Both the position numbers and the translations under genes were made by a program. From DATMXT01 sp963662765 (GTDB lineage Bacteria > Bacillota > Clostridia > Oscillospirales > Feifaniaceae), in contig CAXXUP010000001.1 of NCBI GenBank assembly GCA_963662765.2, positions 21,806-85,805 of the forward strand: a stretch of 64,000 nucleotides of DNA, in the 5' to 3' direction. Positions 1 through 8,151 of the stretch are shown here, one piece after another. The notes below the pieces were generated by a model that was given only the letters and a program-made list of their open reading frames with translations, had not been told where the DNA came from and made no database searches. The stretch's first letter is position 1. Each line of letters starts with the position of its first letter.

Positions 1-372
1 AGCATCGGAATGTCGGTACCCGCCGTAAGCGAGCGTCTGCGCAAGCTTGAAAACGCCAACATTATTGATAAATATACCGTTATCTTAAATCACAGACGAC
101 TCGGTAAGGAAATCACAGCCATCATGTTTGTGTCGCTTTCAAGCCCCGACTACATGGAAGCTTTTAATCAGCTCATTCTCACCGAACCCGACGTTCTCGA
201 GTGCCACTATGTCACCGGCGAGTTTGACTATCACCTGAAAATAATCACCACCAGCACCTATTCCCTCGAGCAGCTGCTTTTCCGCATCAAGGCCGCCGTC
301 GGCGTCGACAAGACCAGCACATACATCGTGCTGTCTTCGGTTAAGCTCAGCTTTCCGATCGAACTGGTCTGA
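1..372 (+). CDS. Lrp/AsnC-family transcriptional regulator, 5' end outside the window
   Basis: The frame is open from base 1 (S-I-G then an internal ATG at 10), so the gene starts upstream and this is its C-terminal part, about 123 codons. The first residues, VPAVSERLRKLE, are the recognition helix of an Lrp-type winged helix-turn-helix followed by the N-I-I-x-K-Y wing. Residues about 40-115 form the RAM ligand-binding domain (V-T-G-x-x-D-Y motif around base 220). Lrp/AsnC proteins sense amino acids and control amino-acid uptake or breakdown genes, which suits the peptide and amino-acid catabolic genes elsewhere in the window. Which genes it controls cannot be seen. The next gene begins 15 nt downstream. 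Confidence 0.9.
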   Translation, partial: SIGMSVPAVSERLRKLENANIIDKYTVILNHRRLGKEITAIMFVSLSSPDYMEAFNQLILTEPDVLECHYVTGEFDYHLKIITTSTYSLEQLLFRIKAAVGVDKTSTYIVLSSVKLSFPIELV

Positions 373-387
373 TCATCTGGAAATACA

Positions 388-1152
388 ATGAATCAGCAAA
401 AAGGCAACCATATAAATAAAGGCAAAAAGAAGCGGCAGGACATGTACGTTGTGCTCCTTACAGGTTTTGTGACCTGGGTGCTCATCGCGCTCCTGCTCTT
501 CTTTGGCGTTCGGTGGCTGATCAATACCGGCCTTGCCCAGCGGGAGGAGGTGGTCGAAAACCCGCCCGTCGTACCCGTTGCCCCCGTACAGCCCACCCCG
601 CCTGTCATTGAAGACGATGTGATCGACTACACTGCGCTAAAAGCCGGTGACGAGCTCTATGTCGGCGTGGTCTCGACCTTGGTCACAATGGGATTCCCGG
701 ACTTCACAGACATTGGGGGTGTCGATCAGGAGAACATCATCTCCTTCGGCGTCTGGGAGGTTTTGAAGAGTTCCAGGTATTCGGACGGCATGTCGTACGG
801 CGACGACCGCGTCTACATCGACGCCGCGTATGTCGAGCAGGCCGCACGTGAGGAGCTCGGTTACACAGGCGCCATCACCCACCGCACCGTCTCCCTGTAC
901 GGTGAGTTTAAATACGATATGCTCTCAAATCGATATTCAGCACCGTCCTACGGCATTTCATACGGTACACTGCCCGTTGTACGGACCTGTACCGTGCGTG
1001 ACGGCATTGTAACCCTTGTCGTCGACTGCTATCCTATGTCGGAGGAGCAGGAGGAGAGCGAAATTAAAGCGAACCCCTCCGGGACGCTGAAGTTCACGCT
1101 CGACGCCTCGGGCGAGACCCCCATCGTCGAATCCATGCAGACAGTGAGTTGA
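388..1152 (+). CDS. Membrane-anchored hypothetical protein with proline-rich linker
   Basis: No family recognised. It is 254 aa, with a basic N-terminus (K/R-rich, residues 1-17), one hydrophobic segment at about 20-45 and then a proline/valine-rich linker (residues 58-75, repeated V-P-V and P-P). This predicts an N-in anchor with an extracytoplasmic globular domain of about 180 residues. That domain is acidic and rich in Tyr and Gly. The ribosome site is weak. The stop lies 4 nt before the ATG of the HlyD-like gene, so the two are probably translationally coupled, and I infer a shared envelope or efflux role. Function unknown. Confidence 0.7.
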   Translation: MNQQKGNHINKGKKKRQDMYVVLLTGFVTWVLIALLLFFGVRWLINTGLAQREEVVENPPVVPVAPVQPTPPVIEDDVIDYTALKAGDELYVGVVSTLVTMGFPDFTDIGGVDQENIISFGVWEVLKSSRYSDGMSYGDDRVYIDAAYVEQAAREELGYTGAITHRTVSLYGEFKYDMLSNRYSAPSYGISYGTLPVVRTCTVRDGIVTLVVDCYPMSEEQEESEIKANPSGTLKFTLDASGETPIVESMQTVS

Positions 1153-1156
1153 TGGT

Positions 1157-2365
1157 ATGACTAAAAAAGGAAAACTGATTGCGGCGGGCCTTGCACTTTG
1201 TGCGGCGGCCAGCATGTGGTGGTATGGTTACGGCGGGAAACTTTCCGTGTCGGCGGTCCCCGCCGAGCTCGGCAACCTCTATGACCGCTTTGAGGAAACC
1301 TCCGAAGTGAACCCCAAGGATGAGGTTTACATTTTCGCGACCGCGACCGGCCGCGTCACCGGCCTGCCGGACACCGGCAAGGCCGTCGTGAAGGGCGATG
1401 TCATCTGTGTCATCACGAAGGACGACGCTGGGGCGCAGTCTCAGTTACTCGCCCTTGAGGCCCAAAAGCTTGAACTATCGGCTGCCGAAAATGCCGCAGC
1501 ACTCGAGCAGGAGGGTGCCTCCCTGTCAGTTGAGCAGGCGTCCCGTCAGGTTGAGCTTGCCGACAAGGCCGCCGCCGACACGAAAGCACTGCTCGATGCG
1601 GGGGCTGCCACTGGGGCCCAGTATGACGAGGCCGTTTTACTTTCGCAGAACGCCCATACGGCGCTCGAGGCTGCGAAGCTGTCGGCAAAGCCCAGCTATC
1701 CCGAGGGGTATTTTTCTGCCATGCGAGGCATCATCAATCGGCAGATCGCCTTGATCGACGACACATACGGCGGTGCCGAAAGCGTAGAAGTCACCGCCCC
1801 GAAAGACGGTATTGTGCGAATTTCCGGCCTGCAAAACGGCCAGTTTGTTGCAAAGGAGACCCCTCTGTTCTCAGTCTGGTCCAAAGATGAGCTTAAACTC
1901 GTCTGCTCGGTACTGGCAGAGGACGCCGCCCGCGTAGCGGTCGGTGACATTGTCTCCGTAGAGTTTGGCGGGTTTGACGGCTGCGACGGGACCGTGTCCG
2001 CCATCGCGCCCGAAGCGACAACGAAGCTCTCCTCCGTGGGACTTGCCGAGCGCCGGGTCGACATAACGATCGTGCCCGTAACATTCCCGGAAGGGGTGGG
2101 TGTTGGCTATCCGGCCGACATCACCTTCTCCCCGCTCGTGGCCCAAGGCGTGCTGACCGTGCCCTCTTCCGCCGTCATTCCGAGCGGCGAAGGCTATGCG
2201 GTCTACACCGTGTCGGGCGGCAGGGCCGCCATAACGTCGGTCGAGGTCGGCTCCCGTGCCGGCGGCTTTGCCGAAATTCGCTCAGGGCTATCCGTCGGGG
2301 ATCCCGTCATCTCCGACCCCTATGTCGACGGACTCGCGGACCACGTCAAAGTGGACTTGCAATAG
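1157..2365 (+). CDS. HlyD/RND-type membrane-fusion (adaptor) protein
   Basis: A 402-aa protein with an N-terminal hydrophobic anchor (residues 7-25). A lipoyl/barrel-sandwich half-motif follows at about 55-85 (G-R-V-T-G-L-P-D-T-G, V-K-G-D-V-I), then an Ala/Glu/Leu-rich helical hairpin at about 90-180, the second lipoyl half (A-P-K-D-G-I-V, about 215-235), and beta-barrel and membrane-proximal domains to the C-terminus (S-G-L-S-V-G-D-P-V near the end). This is the architecture of periplasmic adaptor subunits of MacA/RND systems, which in Gram-positives pair with ABC permeases or export machinery. No pump or ATPase gene lies beside it: the neighbour upstream is the anchored protein at 388 and downstream is a lipoprotein. 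Start is the ATG after the stop of the preceding gene, with no strong ribosome site, which suggests coupling. Confidence 0.8.
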   Translation: MTKKGKLIAAGLALCAAASMWWYGYGGKLSVSAVPAELGNLYDRFEETSEVNPKDEVYIFATATGRVTGLPDTGKAVVKGDVICVITKDDAGAQSQLLALEAQKLELSAAENAAALEQEGASLSVEQASRQVELADKAAADTKALLDAGAATGAQYDEAVLLSQNAHTALEAAKLSAKPSYPEGYFSAMRGIINRQIALIDDTYGGAESVEVTAPKDGIVRISGLQNGQFVAKETPLFSVWSKDELKLVCSVLAEDAARVAVGDIVSVEFGGFDGCDGTVSAIAPEATTKLSSVGLAERRVDITIVPVTFPEGVGVGYPADITFSPLVAQGVLTVPSSAVIPSGEGYAVYTVSGGRAAITSVEVGSRAGGFAEIRSGLSVGDPVISDPYVDGLADHVKVDLQ

Positions 2366-2385
2366 CCCTGTCGCCGTGGTATAAT
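2357..2385 (+). promoter_or_regulatory. Putative promoter of the lipoprotein gene
   Basis: TTGCAA at 2357-2362, 17-bp spacer, TATAAT at 2380-2385 with an upstream TG (extended -10). It overlaps the end of the adaptor gene and lies about 60 nt before the chosen lipoprotein start. Confidence 0.6.
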
Positions 2386-2444
2386 CGCCCTTGCAGCCGA
2401 TATATGACCGGCTTCCAACAATGAAGGCAAGGATGGATACAAAC

Positions 2445-2900
2445 ATGAAAAAGCTTCTTTTTGCCCTGCTCATGATCACCGCGCTGCTCGCCGGATGCTC
2501 AAGCGGCAGCAAGGACGCACTTGTACAGTACGACAGCCTCGACGATCTCGCCGATGCGCTCGGATATTATCCCAACACCCCGCAGTATTTGCCCGGCACC
2601 GATTACACCGAAGCCTACTGGCTGATCGATGGCGATACCGTACAGGTCATCTATAAAAACGATACCCAGACCATCACCTTCCGCACCAAAAAGATTGCCG
2701 ATGAATTGATCTCAGGCGTCGACAAAGCGCCGCTCACTGAGTCGCAGGTCAACCATTCCAAGGGCTTTGACGTGACGATGTATGGTAAGGACGGGAAGCT
2801 CTACCTCGCCGAGTGGAGTGAGGACCAGAAGTCCTTTTCTCTTTACTTTGAAAACGGCTGCACGGCCGAGGATTTCGACGTGGCCATCACGGGCGTTTAA
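2445..2900 (+). CDS. Small secreted lipoprotein, unknown function
   Basis: A 151-aa protein with a lipoprotein signal: M-K-K, hydrophobic core, and lipobox L-L-A-G-C at residues 14-18, followed by S-S-G-S. In-frame ATGs exist upstream (2391, 2421, 2433). The 2445 start puts a normal signal peptide at the N-terminus and has an AAGGA ribosome site at 2428-2432. The mature part of about 130 residues is mixed alpha/beta with acidic clusters and resembles small DUF4367-like stress lipoproteins, but I cannot assign it to a family with confidence. It has its own promoter and ends just before a bidirectional terminator. Confidence 0.75.
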   Translation: MKKLLFALLMITALLAGCSSGSKDALVQYDSLDDLADALGYYPNTPQYLPGTDYTEAYWLIDGDTVQVIYKNDTQTITFRTKKIADELISGVDKAPLTESQVNHSKGFDVTMYGKDGKLYLAEWSEDQKSFSLYFENGCTAEDFDVAITGV

Positions 2901-2911
2901 AACTACATGAA

Positions 2912-2945
2912 AAGCGGACGGCAACCTGCCGTCCGCTTCTTTTAT
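2912..2945. terminator. Bidirectional intrinsic terminator
   Basis: An 11-bp stem (AAGCGGACGGC / GCCGTCCGCTT) with a short loop, flanked by A-rich and T-rich tracts. It sits between convergent genes and its 3' side overlaps the last bases of the ATP-grasp gene. Confidence 0.85.
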
Positions 2946-3952
2946 TTGCACTTTGCCAAAGCCGCATCGAATACGGGCTTAAAGCCGACACCATCCGGCA
3001 CATTGGGCTTTAACTGGTAGATGTCGTGTCCGGGGAAGTGGTTGGCCTCAATGAGCAGCGGCCCATCCTTGTCGATGGCCACGTCCCAGCCCACGAGCCT
3101 TACTTGTGGGACGACATAGGCCGCCCTATTGACCATTTCAAGCGCCTCGAAGTAATGCGGAACTTCAAACCCGACAAATGCCACGCCGGTTGCCGGATGC
3201 CGCTCGTAGATGATGCCGTCCTTGTCAGCGGCTGGGTGGCTGATACAGCCTGTCGCGATGTCGACCATGGCCGACATGCCGCCGCTGTTGAGGTTGTCCA
3301 CATATTTCCCGTTGCCGACCCGAATGCAGGAGAAGACAATTTCGGGTCCCTCGTCCGTCAGCATCGTGACAAGCCGGATGGTGTTGACCGAGCCCGGATA
3401 GAGCCGCGACATTTCACCGTGCTGAACGACATACTGCTCCACTAAAAGCTGGTTTCCGTTCAACAGCCTGCGGTAGAGCACGAAAGGCGATACAAGATCC
3501 GCTTCGGTGAGCAGCAGGATACCGCGGCCGCAGGTCTCATCCACCGGCTTTGCAATGAGCTTCTCTCTGCCCGCGATCCATACGGCGAAATCGTTTTCCC
3601 CCATCTCGGCGAGGTAGCACCAGTCCCGCTTCATATAGTCAGCGAACAGACGGTTAAACTCGATTTTGTCCTCGAACAGATGCCAAAAGGCCTTGTCGTT
3701 GAGCCGCGCCACATAGGCATTGTTGATGCCGCGGGTGATGTAGGTCGCCCGCTGGATATCCGTCAGCTTATAAAACTCAAACAGCATGTAGTCGGTGTAG
3801 CCGGCGTTGTATTTGAAACCACAGCGGACAATATCGACAAGGGCAAAAGCGGTGCTCTTCCCGGTCTCCCGGTGCACGGTTTTGGCCGCCTCAAGCATCT
3901 TTCCGTAGTGCAGCTCGCCAAGCCTTGAGACCACATATTTCAATCTTCCCAT
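2942..3952 (-). CDS. Sugar-transfer-associated ATP-grasp family protein
   Basis: A 336-aa protein of the ATP-grasp superfamily, most like the sugar-transfer-associated ATP-grasp domain (PF14397). Visible elements are the lysine strand L-I-A-K-P-V followed by the Gly-rich loop C-G-R-G-I, E-Q-Y-V-V-Q-H as adenine-pocket strand, R-L-V-T-M, and the C-terminal Mg-binding stretch P-L-L-I-E-A-N-H-F-P-G-H-D. ATP-grasp enzymes join a carboxylate to an amine or alcohol through an acyl-phosphate. The substrate here is unknown, and this subfamily is usually tied to cell-surface polysaccharide or peptide modification. ATG 3952 is preferred over ATG 3958 because GGAGG lies 6 nt before it and directly abuts the upstream ATG. 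It is monocistronic between the terminator and the divergent rubrerythrin gene. Confidence 0.75.
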   Translation of the reverse strand: MGRLKYVVSRLGELHYGKMLEAAKTVHRETGKSTAFALVDIVRCGFKYNAGYTDYMLFEFYKLTDIQRATYITRGINNAYVARLNDKAFWHLFEDKIEFNRLFADYMKRDWCYLAEMGENDFAVWIAGREKLIAKPVDETCGRGILLLTEADLVSPFVLYRRLLNGNQLLVEQYVVQHGEMSRLYPGSVNTIRLVTMLTDEGPEIVFSCIRVGNGKYVDNLNSGGMSAMVDIATGCISHPAADKDGIIYERHPATGVAFVGFEVPHYFEALEMVNRAAYVVPQVRLVGWDVAIDKDGPLLIEANHFPGHDIYQLKPNVPDGVGFKPVFDAALAKCK

Positions 3953-3980
3953 TGCCATCCTCCGGTTTCTCAGATATAAT
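3952..3980 (+). promoter_or_regulatory. Promoter of rubrerythrin
   Basis: TTGCCA (3952-3957), 17-bp spacer, TATAAT (3975-3980). The -35 box overlaps the start of the divergent ATP-grasp gene. Confidence 0.65.
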
Positions 3981-4036
3981 TGAGTATATCATATTGGACA
4001 GGCAGTTGCATCATTTTTTTGAAAGGAGCATTTTTT

Positions 4037-4582
4037 ATGAGTAATCTGAAAGGCACCAAAACCGAGGCCAATCTGATGGCGGCGTTTGCCGGCGAATCCC
4101 AAGCTCGCAATAAATATAACTATTATGCGTCGGCCGCCAACAAAGAAGGCTATAATCAGATATCGGCATTTTTTGAGGAGACCGCCGGAAATGAGAAGGA
4201 GCACGCCAAGATCTGGTTCAAGCTGCTCCATGGCGGCAGTGTGCCAAACACCGTCGCCAATCTGCTCGATGCCGCCGCCGGCGAGCACTACGAGTGGACC
4301 GACATGTACGCAAACTTCGCAGTTGATGCAAAGGAGGAGGGTTTTACAGAGATTGCAAAGCTCTTCGAAGAAGTTGCGAAAATTGAAAAGGAGCACGAGG
4401 CGCGCTACCGCAAGCTGCTGGCCAACATAGAAACCGGCGCCGTCTTTGAGGCCGACTGCCCCGAAACCATCTGGATCTGCACCAATTGCGGGCATCTCCA
4501 CATCGGAAAAACCGCCCCGGAGGTCTGCCCGGTCTGCGAACATCCGAAGGCCTATTTCCAGCGCAGGGTTATAAATTACTGA
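4037..4582 (+). CDS. rbr: Rubrerythrin
   Basis: A 181-aa classical rubrerythrin. The ferritin-like diiron domain has E-S-Q-A-R-N in helix A, E-K-E-H in helix B and the second pair E-E-V-A-K-I-E-K-E-H, supplying the Glu/His iron ligands. A C-terminal rubredoxin domain follows (C-T-N-C-G ... C-P-V-C, residues about 153-175) binding one Fe(SCys)4. Family role: cytoplasmic NADH- or rubredoxin-dependent reduction of hydrogen peroxide in anaerobes. Start is ATG 4037 with GAAAGGAG at 4021-4028; an upstream in-frame start at 3980 would lie inside the leader and has no ribosome site. It is monocistronic between its own promoter and terminator. Confidence 0.95.
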   Translation: MSNLKGTKTEANLMAAFAGESQARNKYNYYASAANKEGYNQISAFFEETAGNEKEHAKIWFKLLHGGSVPNTVANLLDAAAGEHYEWTDMYANFAVDAKEEGFTEIAKLFEEVAKIEKEHEARYRKLLANIETGAVFEADCPETIWICTNCGHLHIGKTAPEVCPVCEHPKAYFQRRVINY

Positions 4583-4640
4583 AATTCATTATTTCCCAGG
4601 TTCGGCGGATTTTAAGCGAACTGCCGTCTCATAAAATAAA

Positions 4641-4670
4641 AGCCGCAGGCAAAAGCCTGCGGCTTTTTCG
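4641..4670. terminator. Intrinsic terminator shared by rbr and the BCCT gene
   Basis: GCCGCAGGC / GCCTGCGGC stem with an AAAA loop, A-tract on the left and T-tract on the right, so it works in both directions between convergent genes. Confidence 0.9.
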
Positions 4671-4679
4671 TTTGTAAGA

Positions 4680-6302
4680 TCAATCACCTGCAACCGGAAT
4701 GTCGGCGGCCCGCTTCGCGTCAAGCTCCGCGAGCTTTTCGGGGTCCATGAACTCCCGCACAATTTCGTCGCGGGTCTTGTGCCCGAAGTCCTCGCGAAGC
4801 CACTTCCAAATGGAGTACATCGCCAAAAATACCGTGACGGAAACCGGAATTCCGGTCAGGATCAATACAGCCTGCAGACCCCCGAGCGGGACGCCGCCCT
4901 CAATAAACTGGCCGGCGTACATGAGGCAAAGAGGAGAGACCGACAGCAGGATGGCCCAACAAAGCCTAAGCTGCTTGGGGGGATCTTCGGTGGGCTTGAG
5001 GCCCCGCGTGACGGCCGCTGCCAGCGAGTAGGCGGCCGAGTCCATCGTGGTGACAAGCAGGCAAAATCCTGTAAGGAGCCAGAGTGCCAGCACGATCTTG
5101 CCGCCCGGAAGCGACAGCGACACCTCCGAAATGACCTGATTGGCCCCGCGATCCGCCATGATCTCGATGACATTGAGGGCGCCGGCCAAGTACCTATTGA
5201 TGCCGTAACTTGAGATAGTCCCGAAGAATATGAATGACCCGATGGAGCCTGACAGCGTCACAGTGGCGACGATGGCCTTGATGCTGCGGCCCTTGGAGAC
5301 CTTGGCAATGAAGACCCACATCCAGGGGGCGAGACATATCCACCAGGCCCAGTAGAAGCAGGTCCAGCCCTGAGGGAAACCGCTGCCGCGGATGGGGTCG
5401 AGGTAGGTGCTCATGGTGATAAACTTGTCGAAGATGATTCCGAGCGACTGCACGAAGTTGTCCAAAATAAAGCTGGGGCAGACCAGCACTAAAAATGCGG
5501 CGCACAGGGCCACGCAGCACCAGGTCGTGATGCGGGAGATGAACTGCATGCCCTTGGCAAGTCCAATGAATGTCGAAGTGGCAAAGGTCACGGTGACAAC
5601 AACGATCATCAGCGCGTAAGCCGTGAAGTTCTCCGGTGTTCCAATGAGGTTTGCCAGGTTGTTTGACAGCATCGGAATTCCGGTGCCGTAGGTGATGGTC
5701 AGTCCGCCCAAAATTCCGAAGATGAAGACGACGTTGATGACGGTGCCGAGTTTACCGTATATCCGGTTGCCGAGTGCACCCTCACAGGCAGCCTGCAGCG
5801 TCAGATCGGGCTTTTTGCGCAGGTAGTACCGGTAGGCCAGCGTGACGGCACCGACCGCGTAGACGCTCCAGGCCGAAAATCCCCAGTGGAAGAAGGAGTA
5901 AGCCACCGAAATCTCCATTGCATCAGCCGACATGGCAGCGTAGCCAAAGGGCGGCCATTGGAGGTAGTAGACCCACTCGATGGCCGACCAGTAGAGAATG
6001 CTGGTACCCATCGCAGCACAGAACATCATGGCGATCCAGCTGAACATGCTGTAATCCGGCTTCTCTTTGCCCATTTTGATGGAACCGTATTTCGAAAAGG
6101 CAAGCCATAAGTTAAAGCCAAGGCAAAACAAAACCTCGATCAAAAAATAGAAGCCGAGCACGTCCACAGCCTCGATGCGCGCATCATCCAAAAACTGAGT
6201 CGTGGCGACGGGTGCCGCGATGGTTGCGATGACTAAAGTTGCGAGCAGAAAAAGGCTGATGAACATCGACGGCTTGTCCAGCCTGCCCTTTTGCTTTTCC
6301 AT
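4680..6302 (-). CDS. BCCT-family betaine/carnitine/choline transporter
   Basis: A 540-aa polytopic protein with about 12 hydrophobic segments. The BCCT signature region is clear (F-Y-W-A-W-W-I-C-L-A-P-W-M then F-I-A-K-V-S-K-G-R-S-I, residues about 315-342), as are the G-T-G-I-P segment and aromatic-rich helices of the substrate cage. BCCT carriers move quaternary ammonium compounds such as betaine, choline or carnitine by Na+ or H+ symport or antiport in the cytoplasmic membrane. Exact substrate cannot be read. ATG 6302 is preceded by AGGAG at 7-nt spacing. A small XRE regulator lies 33 nt upstream on the same strand and is probably co-transcribed from the promoter at 6575-6604. Confidence 0.92.
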   Translation of the reverse strand: MEKQKGRLDKPSMFISLFLLATLVIATIAAPVATTQFLDDARIEAVDVLGFYFLIEVLFCLGFNLWLAFSKYGSIKMGKEKPDYSMFSWIAMMFCAAMGTSILYWSAIEWVYYLQWPPFGYAAMSADAMEISVAYSFFHWGFSAWSVYAVGAVTLAYRYYLRKKPDLTLQAACEGALGNRIYGKLGTVINVVFIFGILGGLTITYGTGIPMLSNNLANLIGTPENFTAYALMIVVVTVTFATSTFIGLAKGMQFISRITTWCCVALCAAFLVLVCPSFILDNFVQSLGIIFDKFITMSTYLDPIRGSGFPQGWTCFYWAWWICLAPWMWVFIAKVSKGRSIKAIVATVTLSGSIGSFIFFGTISSYGINRYLAGALNVIEIMADRGANQVISEVSLSLPGGKIVLALWLLTGFCLLVTTMDSAAYSLAAAVTRGLKPTEDPPKQLRLCWAILLSVSPLCLMYAGQFIEGGVPLGGLQAVLILTGIPVSVTVFLAMYSIWKWLREDFGHKTRDEIVREFMDPEKLAELDAKRAADIPVAGD

Positions 6303-6335
6303 GGTACCACTCCTACAATCAGCATAATTTATGGC

Positions 6336-6551
6336 TTATATCTTAGGGTAGGGTGCCTTCTCCGACGTTAGCCCCAGCAGGTAGTCTGCGCTCGTATCGA
6401 GAAACCTCGCCAGTGCAATCAGGTTGCCGCAGGTGGGCGTCCGCTCACCGTTTTCATACTTGGAAAGCAGACTCTGGCTGATTCCCGTGGCCTCTGCAAT
6501 CTGCCGTTGGGTCAGCCCTTGACGAATACGAATTTTCTTGAGATTTTCCAT
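6336..6551 (-). CDS. Small XRE-family DNA-binding regulator
   Basis: 71 aa, essentially one Cro/CI-type helix-turn-helix: L-K-K-I-R-I-R-Q-G-L-T-Q-R-Q-I-A, turn, G-I-S-Q-S-L-L-S-K-Y-E-N-G-E-R-T-P, ending in L-D-T-S-A-D-Y-L-L-G-L. There is no extra sensory domain. The ribosome site is GGGGGTGATGAG. The gene precedes the BCCT carrier and diverges from the M20 amidohydrolase at 6698, so it may control one or both. The operator is not obvious. Confidence 0.9.
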   Translation of the reverse strand: MENLKKIRIRQGLTQRQIAEATGISQSLLSKYENGERTPTCGNLIALARFLDTSADYLLGLTSEKAPYPKI

Positions 6552-6574
6552 CTCATCACCCCCTGCGGTTAATG

Positions 6575-6604
6575 ATTATAGCACATCATAGTCCTCTTTG
6601 TCAT
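6575..6604 (-). promoter_or_regulatory. Promoter of XRE-BCCT operon
   Basis: On the minus strand ATGACA (6599-6604), 18-bp spacer, TATAAT (6575-6580). Confidence 0.55.
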
Positions 6605-6627
6605 CTTCTTTTTGGGCAAAATGTCAG

Positions 6628-6657
6628 TTGACATGAAACTCCACATAAACGTATAAT
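6628..6657 (+). promoter_or_regulatory. Promoter of M20 amidohydrolase
   Basis: Consensus TTGACA (6628-6633), 18-bp spacer, consensus TATAAT (6652-6657), about 40 nt before the start codon. The divergent XRE promoter lies next to it. Confidence 0.75.
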
Positions 6658-6697
6658 ATCCAACACTAGGAATAAATATAAATTCGGAGGTAACCCC

Positions 6698-7888
6698 ATG
6701 ACACTTGCAGCCATGAAAGAGGCGGTTTCGGCCGCAGTAGACAAGGACGCCCAAAAGCTGACCGCCGTCGCGGACGAAATCTGGGCAAATCCCGAGGTCG
6801 GATTTAAAGAATATCAGGCTTCCACACTGCTGAAAGGCTGGGCAAAGGAACTCGGCTTTGCAGTTGAAGCGGGCTACGGCGGCGTCGAGACAGCCTTCAA
6901 GGCCACCAAAACGCTGGGCGCCGGCGGCCCCGTCGTCGGCCTGATGTGCGAGTACGACTGCGTCGAAGGTATCGGCCACGCCTGCGGACACCACATGCAG
7001 CCCCCGGTCAGTTTCGGTGCGGCCATCGCCCTCATGAGCCTGTCCGAACCCCCGGACTGCGTACTCGCCATCGTCGGCACACCGGCCGAGGAAAACCTCG
7101 AGGGCGGCAAGAACGTCATGTACAAAAATGGCGCCTTTCGGGAGCTTGATTTTTGTATCGGCTTCCACGCCGACACCAAGACCCGCACTCCCATGTCGTC
7201 TTTGGCCCTCACTGAGTTCGATGTCACCTTTCACGGTGTCGCCTCACATCCGGTATCTGCTCCCGACAAGGGAATTAACGCCCTGGAGTCTGTGCTGCTG
7301 CTTTTCCAGTCCCTGACCTTTCTGCGCCAGCACGTCAAGGTGACCGTCAATTACATCGGCCTTGAGACTGGCATTTCGGTCAACCTCATTCCCGATATGG
7401 CCTCGGCTAGGATCGAACTCCGGGCCAGCGAACGCCCCATCATCGAGGCGGCACTGCCTCGCGTAATGAACTGCGTCGAGGCGGCAGCCCTCGCCGTCGG
7501 CACCACCTTTGAAGTTAAGCACACGTGCGACATGTACGATCAGGCCCCCTCGCTCCTGCTTTCCAAGTCGCTCATGAAAAACGCGCAGCTCTACGGGGCC
7601 ACGAAGCTCTCCGAAGATATCGATGTGAACGGCTCCACCGACTTCGCCACCGTCACCCGCCTTGTGCCGGGCGCCACCATCCAGCTCCCCTTCTTCGACG
7701 GAAATGAAAACGCCCACACGAAAAAGTGGCTCGAAGAGGGTAACTCGGACGGTGCGCACGAAGCCATATACCTTGGTGCAAAAATAACGGCGGCCACTGT
7801 GCTCGACGTGTTGACCAGCTACATCCCCCTCGCCTCCCTAAAGCAGGAGTTCGCCGACACTAAAAAGCGCACCGGTATTGTACTGTAA
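6698..7888 (+). CDS. M20-family amidohydrolase (aminobenzoyl-glutamate hydrolase / AmhX-like)
   Basis: A 396-aa M20D-type metallohydrolase. Features are P-E-V-G-F-K-E-Y near the N-terminus, M-C-E-Y-D followed by the metal motif G-H-A-C-G-H-H at about 85-100, the catalytic P-A-E-E-N at about 130, a lid/dimerisation domain (H-G-V-A-S-H-P), and N-G-S-T-D-F-A-T near 310. Family members hydrolyse N-acyl or peptide amides of amino acids in the cytoplasm. The G-H-A-C-G-H-H-M motif is the one seen in the AbgB/amidohydrolase group. GGAGGT lies 6 nt before ATG. It stands alone, divergent from XRE-BCCT; a link to uptake of an acylated or betaine-type substrate is only inference. Confidence 0.88.
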   Translation: MTLAAMKEAVSAAVDKDAQKLTAVADEIWANPEVGFKEYQASTLLKGWAKELGFAVEAGYGGVETAFKATKTLGAGGPVVGLMCEYDCVEGIGHACGHHMQPPVSFGAAIALMSLSEPPDCVLAIVGTPAEENLEGGKNVMYKNGAFRELDFCIGFHADTKTRTPMSSLALTEFDVTFHGVASHPVSAPDKGINALESVLLLFQSLTFLRQHVKVTVNYIGLETGISVNLIPDMASARIELRASERPIIEAALPRVMNCVEAAALAVGTTFEVKHTCDMYDQAPSLLLSKSLMKNAQLYGATKLSEDIDVNGSTDFATVTRLVPGATIQLPFFDGNENAHTKKWLEEGNSDGAHEAIYLGAKITAATVLDVLTSYIPLASLKQEFADTKKRTGIVL

Positions 7889-7922
7889 CTGCCCCGTATG
7901 ACAGCATTCCGTATGATGACGA

Positions 7923-8055
7923 CATCGTGTTATAACAACATCATGTTATAACAACATCATGTTATAACAGTATCACACCATAACGGATTTAACTATAACG
8001 GCATCATATAGCAACGGCTCTGTACTATAACCGATAGCTTGAACGACTATAACCG
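7923..8055. repeat. Degenerate 16-bp tandem repeat with TATAAC core
   Basis: Eight head-to-tail units are visible. Three near-identical ones (7923-7938, 7939-7954, 7955-7970; CATCATGTTATAACAA type) are followed by five diverged units (7971-7986, 7987-8001, 8002-8017, 8018-8033, 8034-8055), most keeping TATAAC(A/G/C)(A/G). It fills the gap between the M20 gene and the purA promoter and codes for nothing visible. It may be a protein-binding array or slippage product. Confidence 0.85.
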
Positions 8056-8063
8056 TAGGATTC

Positions 8064-8092
8064 TTTACTTCTCGGCGGCTGGGTGCTATACT
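8064..8092 (+). promoter_or_regulatory. Putative purA promoter
   Basis: TTTACT (8064-8069), 17-bp spacer, TATACT (8087-8092) with an extended TG. It lies just after the tandem repeat and about 60 nt before purA. Confidence 0.55.
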
Positions 8093-8151
8093 ACACTATG
8101 TGAGTGTCCCAATCGGGATGCCGGCAACTTAGACGACGGGAGATGTTACAT

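Noticed and set aside
6569..7234. 221-codon open frame on the - strand
   Set aside because: Overlaps the M20 gene and its consensus promoter on the other strand.
7923..8055. CRISPR array
   Set aside because: Units are 16 bp without spacers and no cas genes are near; it is a simple tandem repeat.
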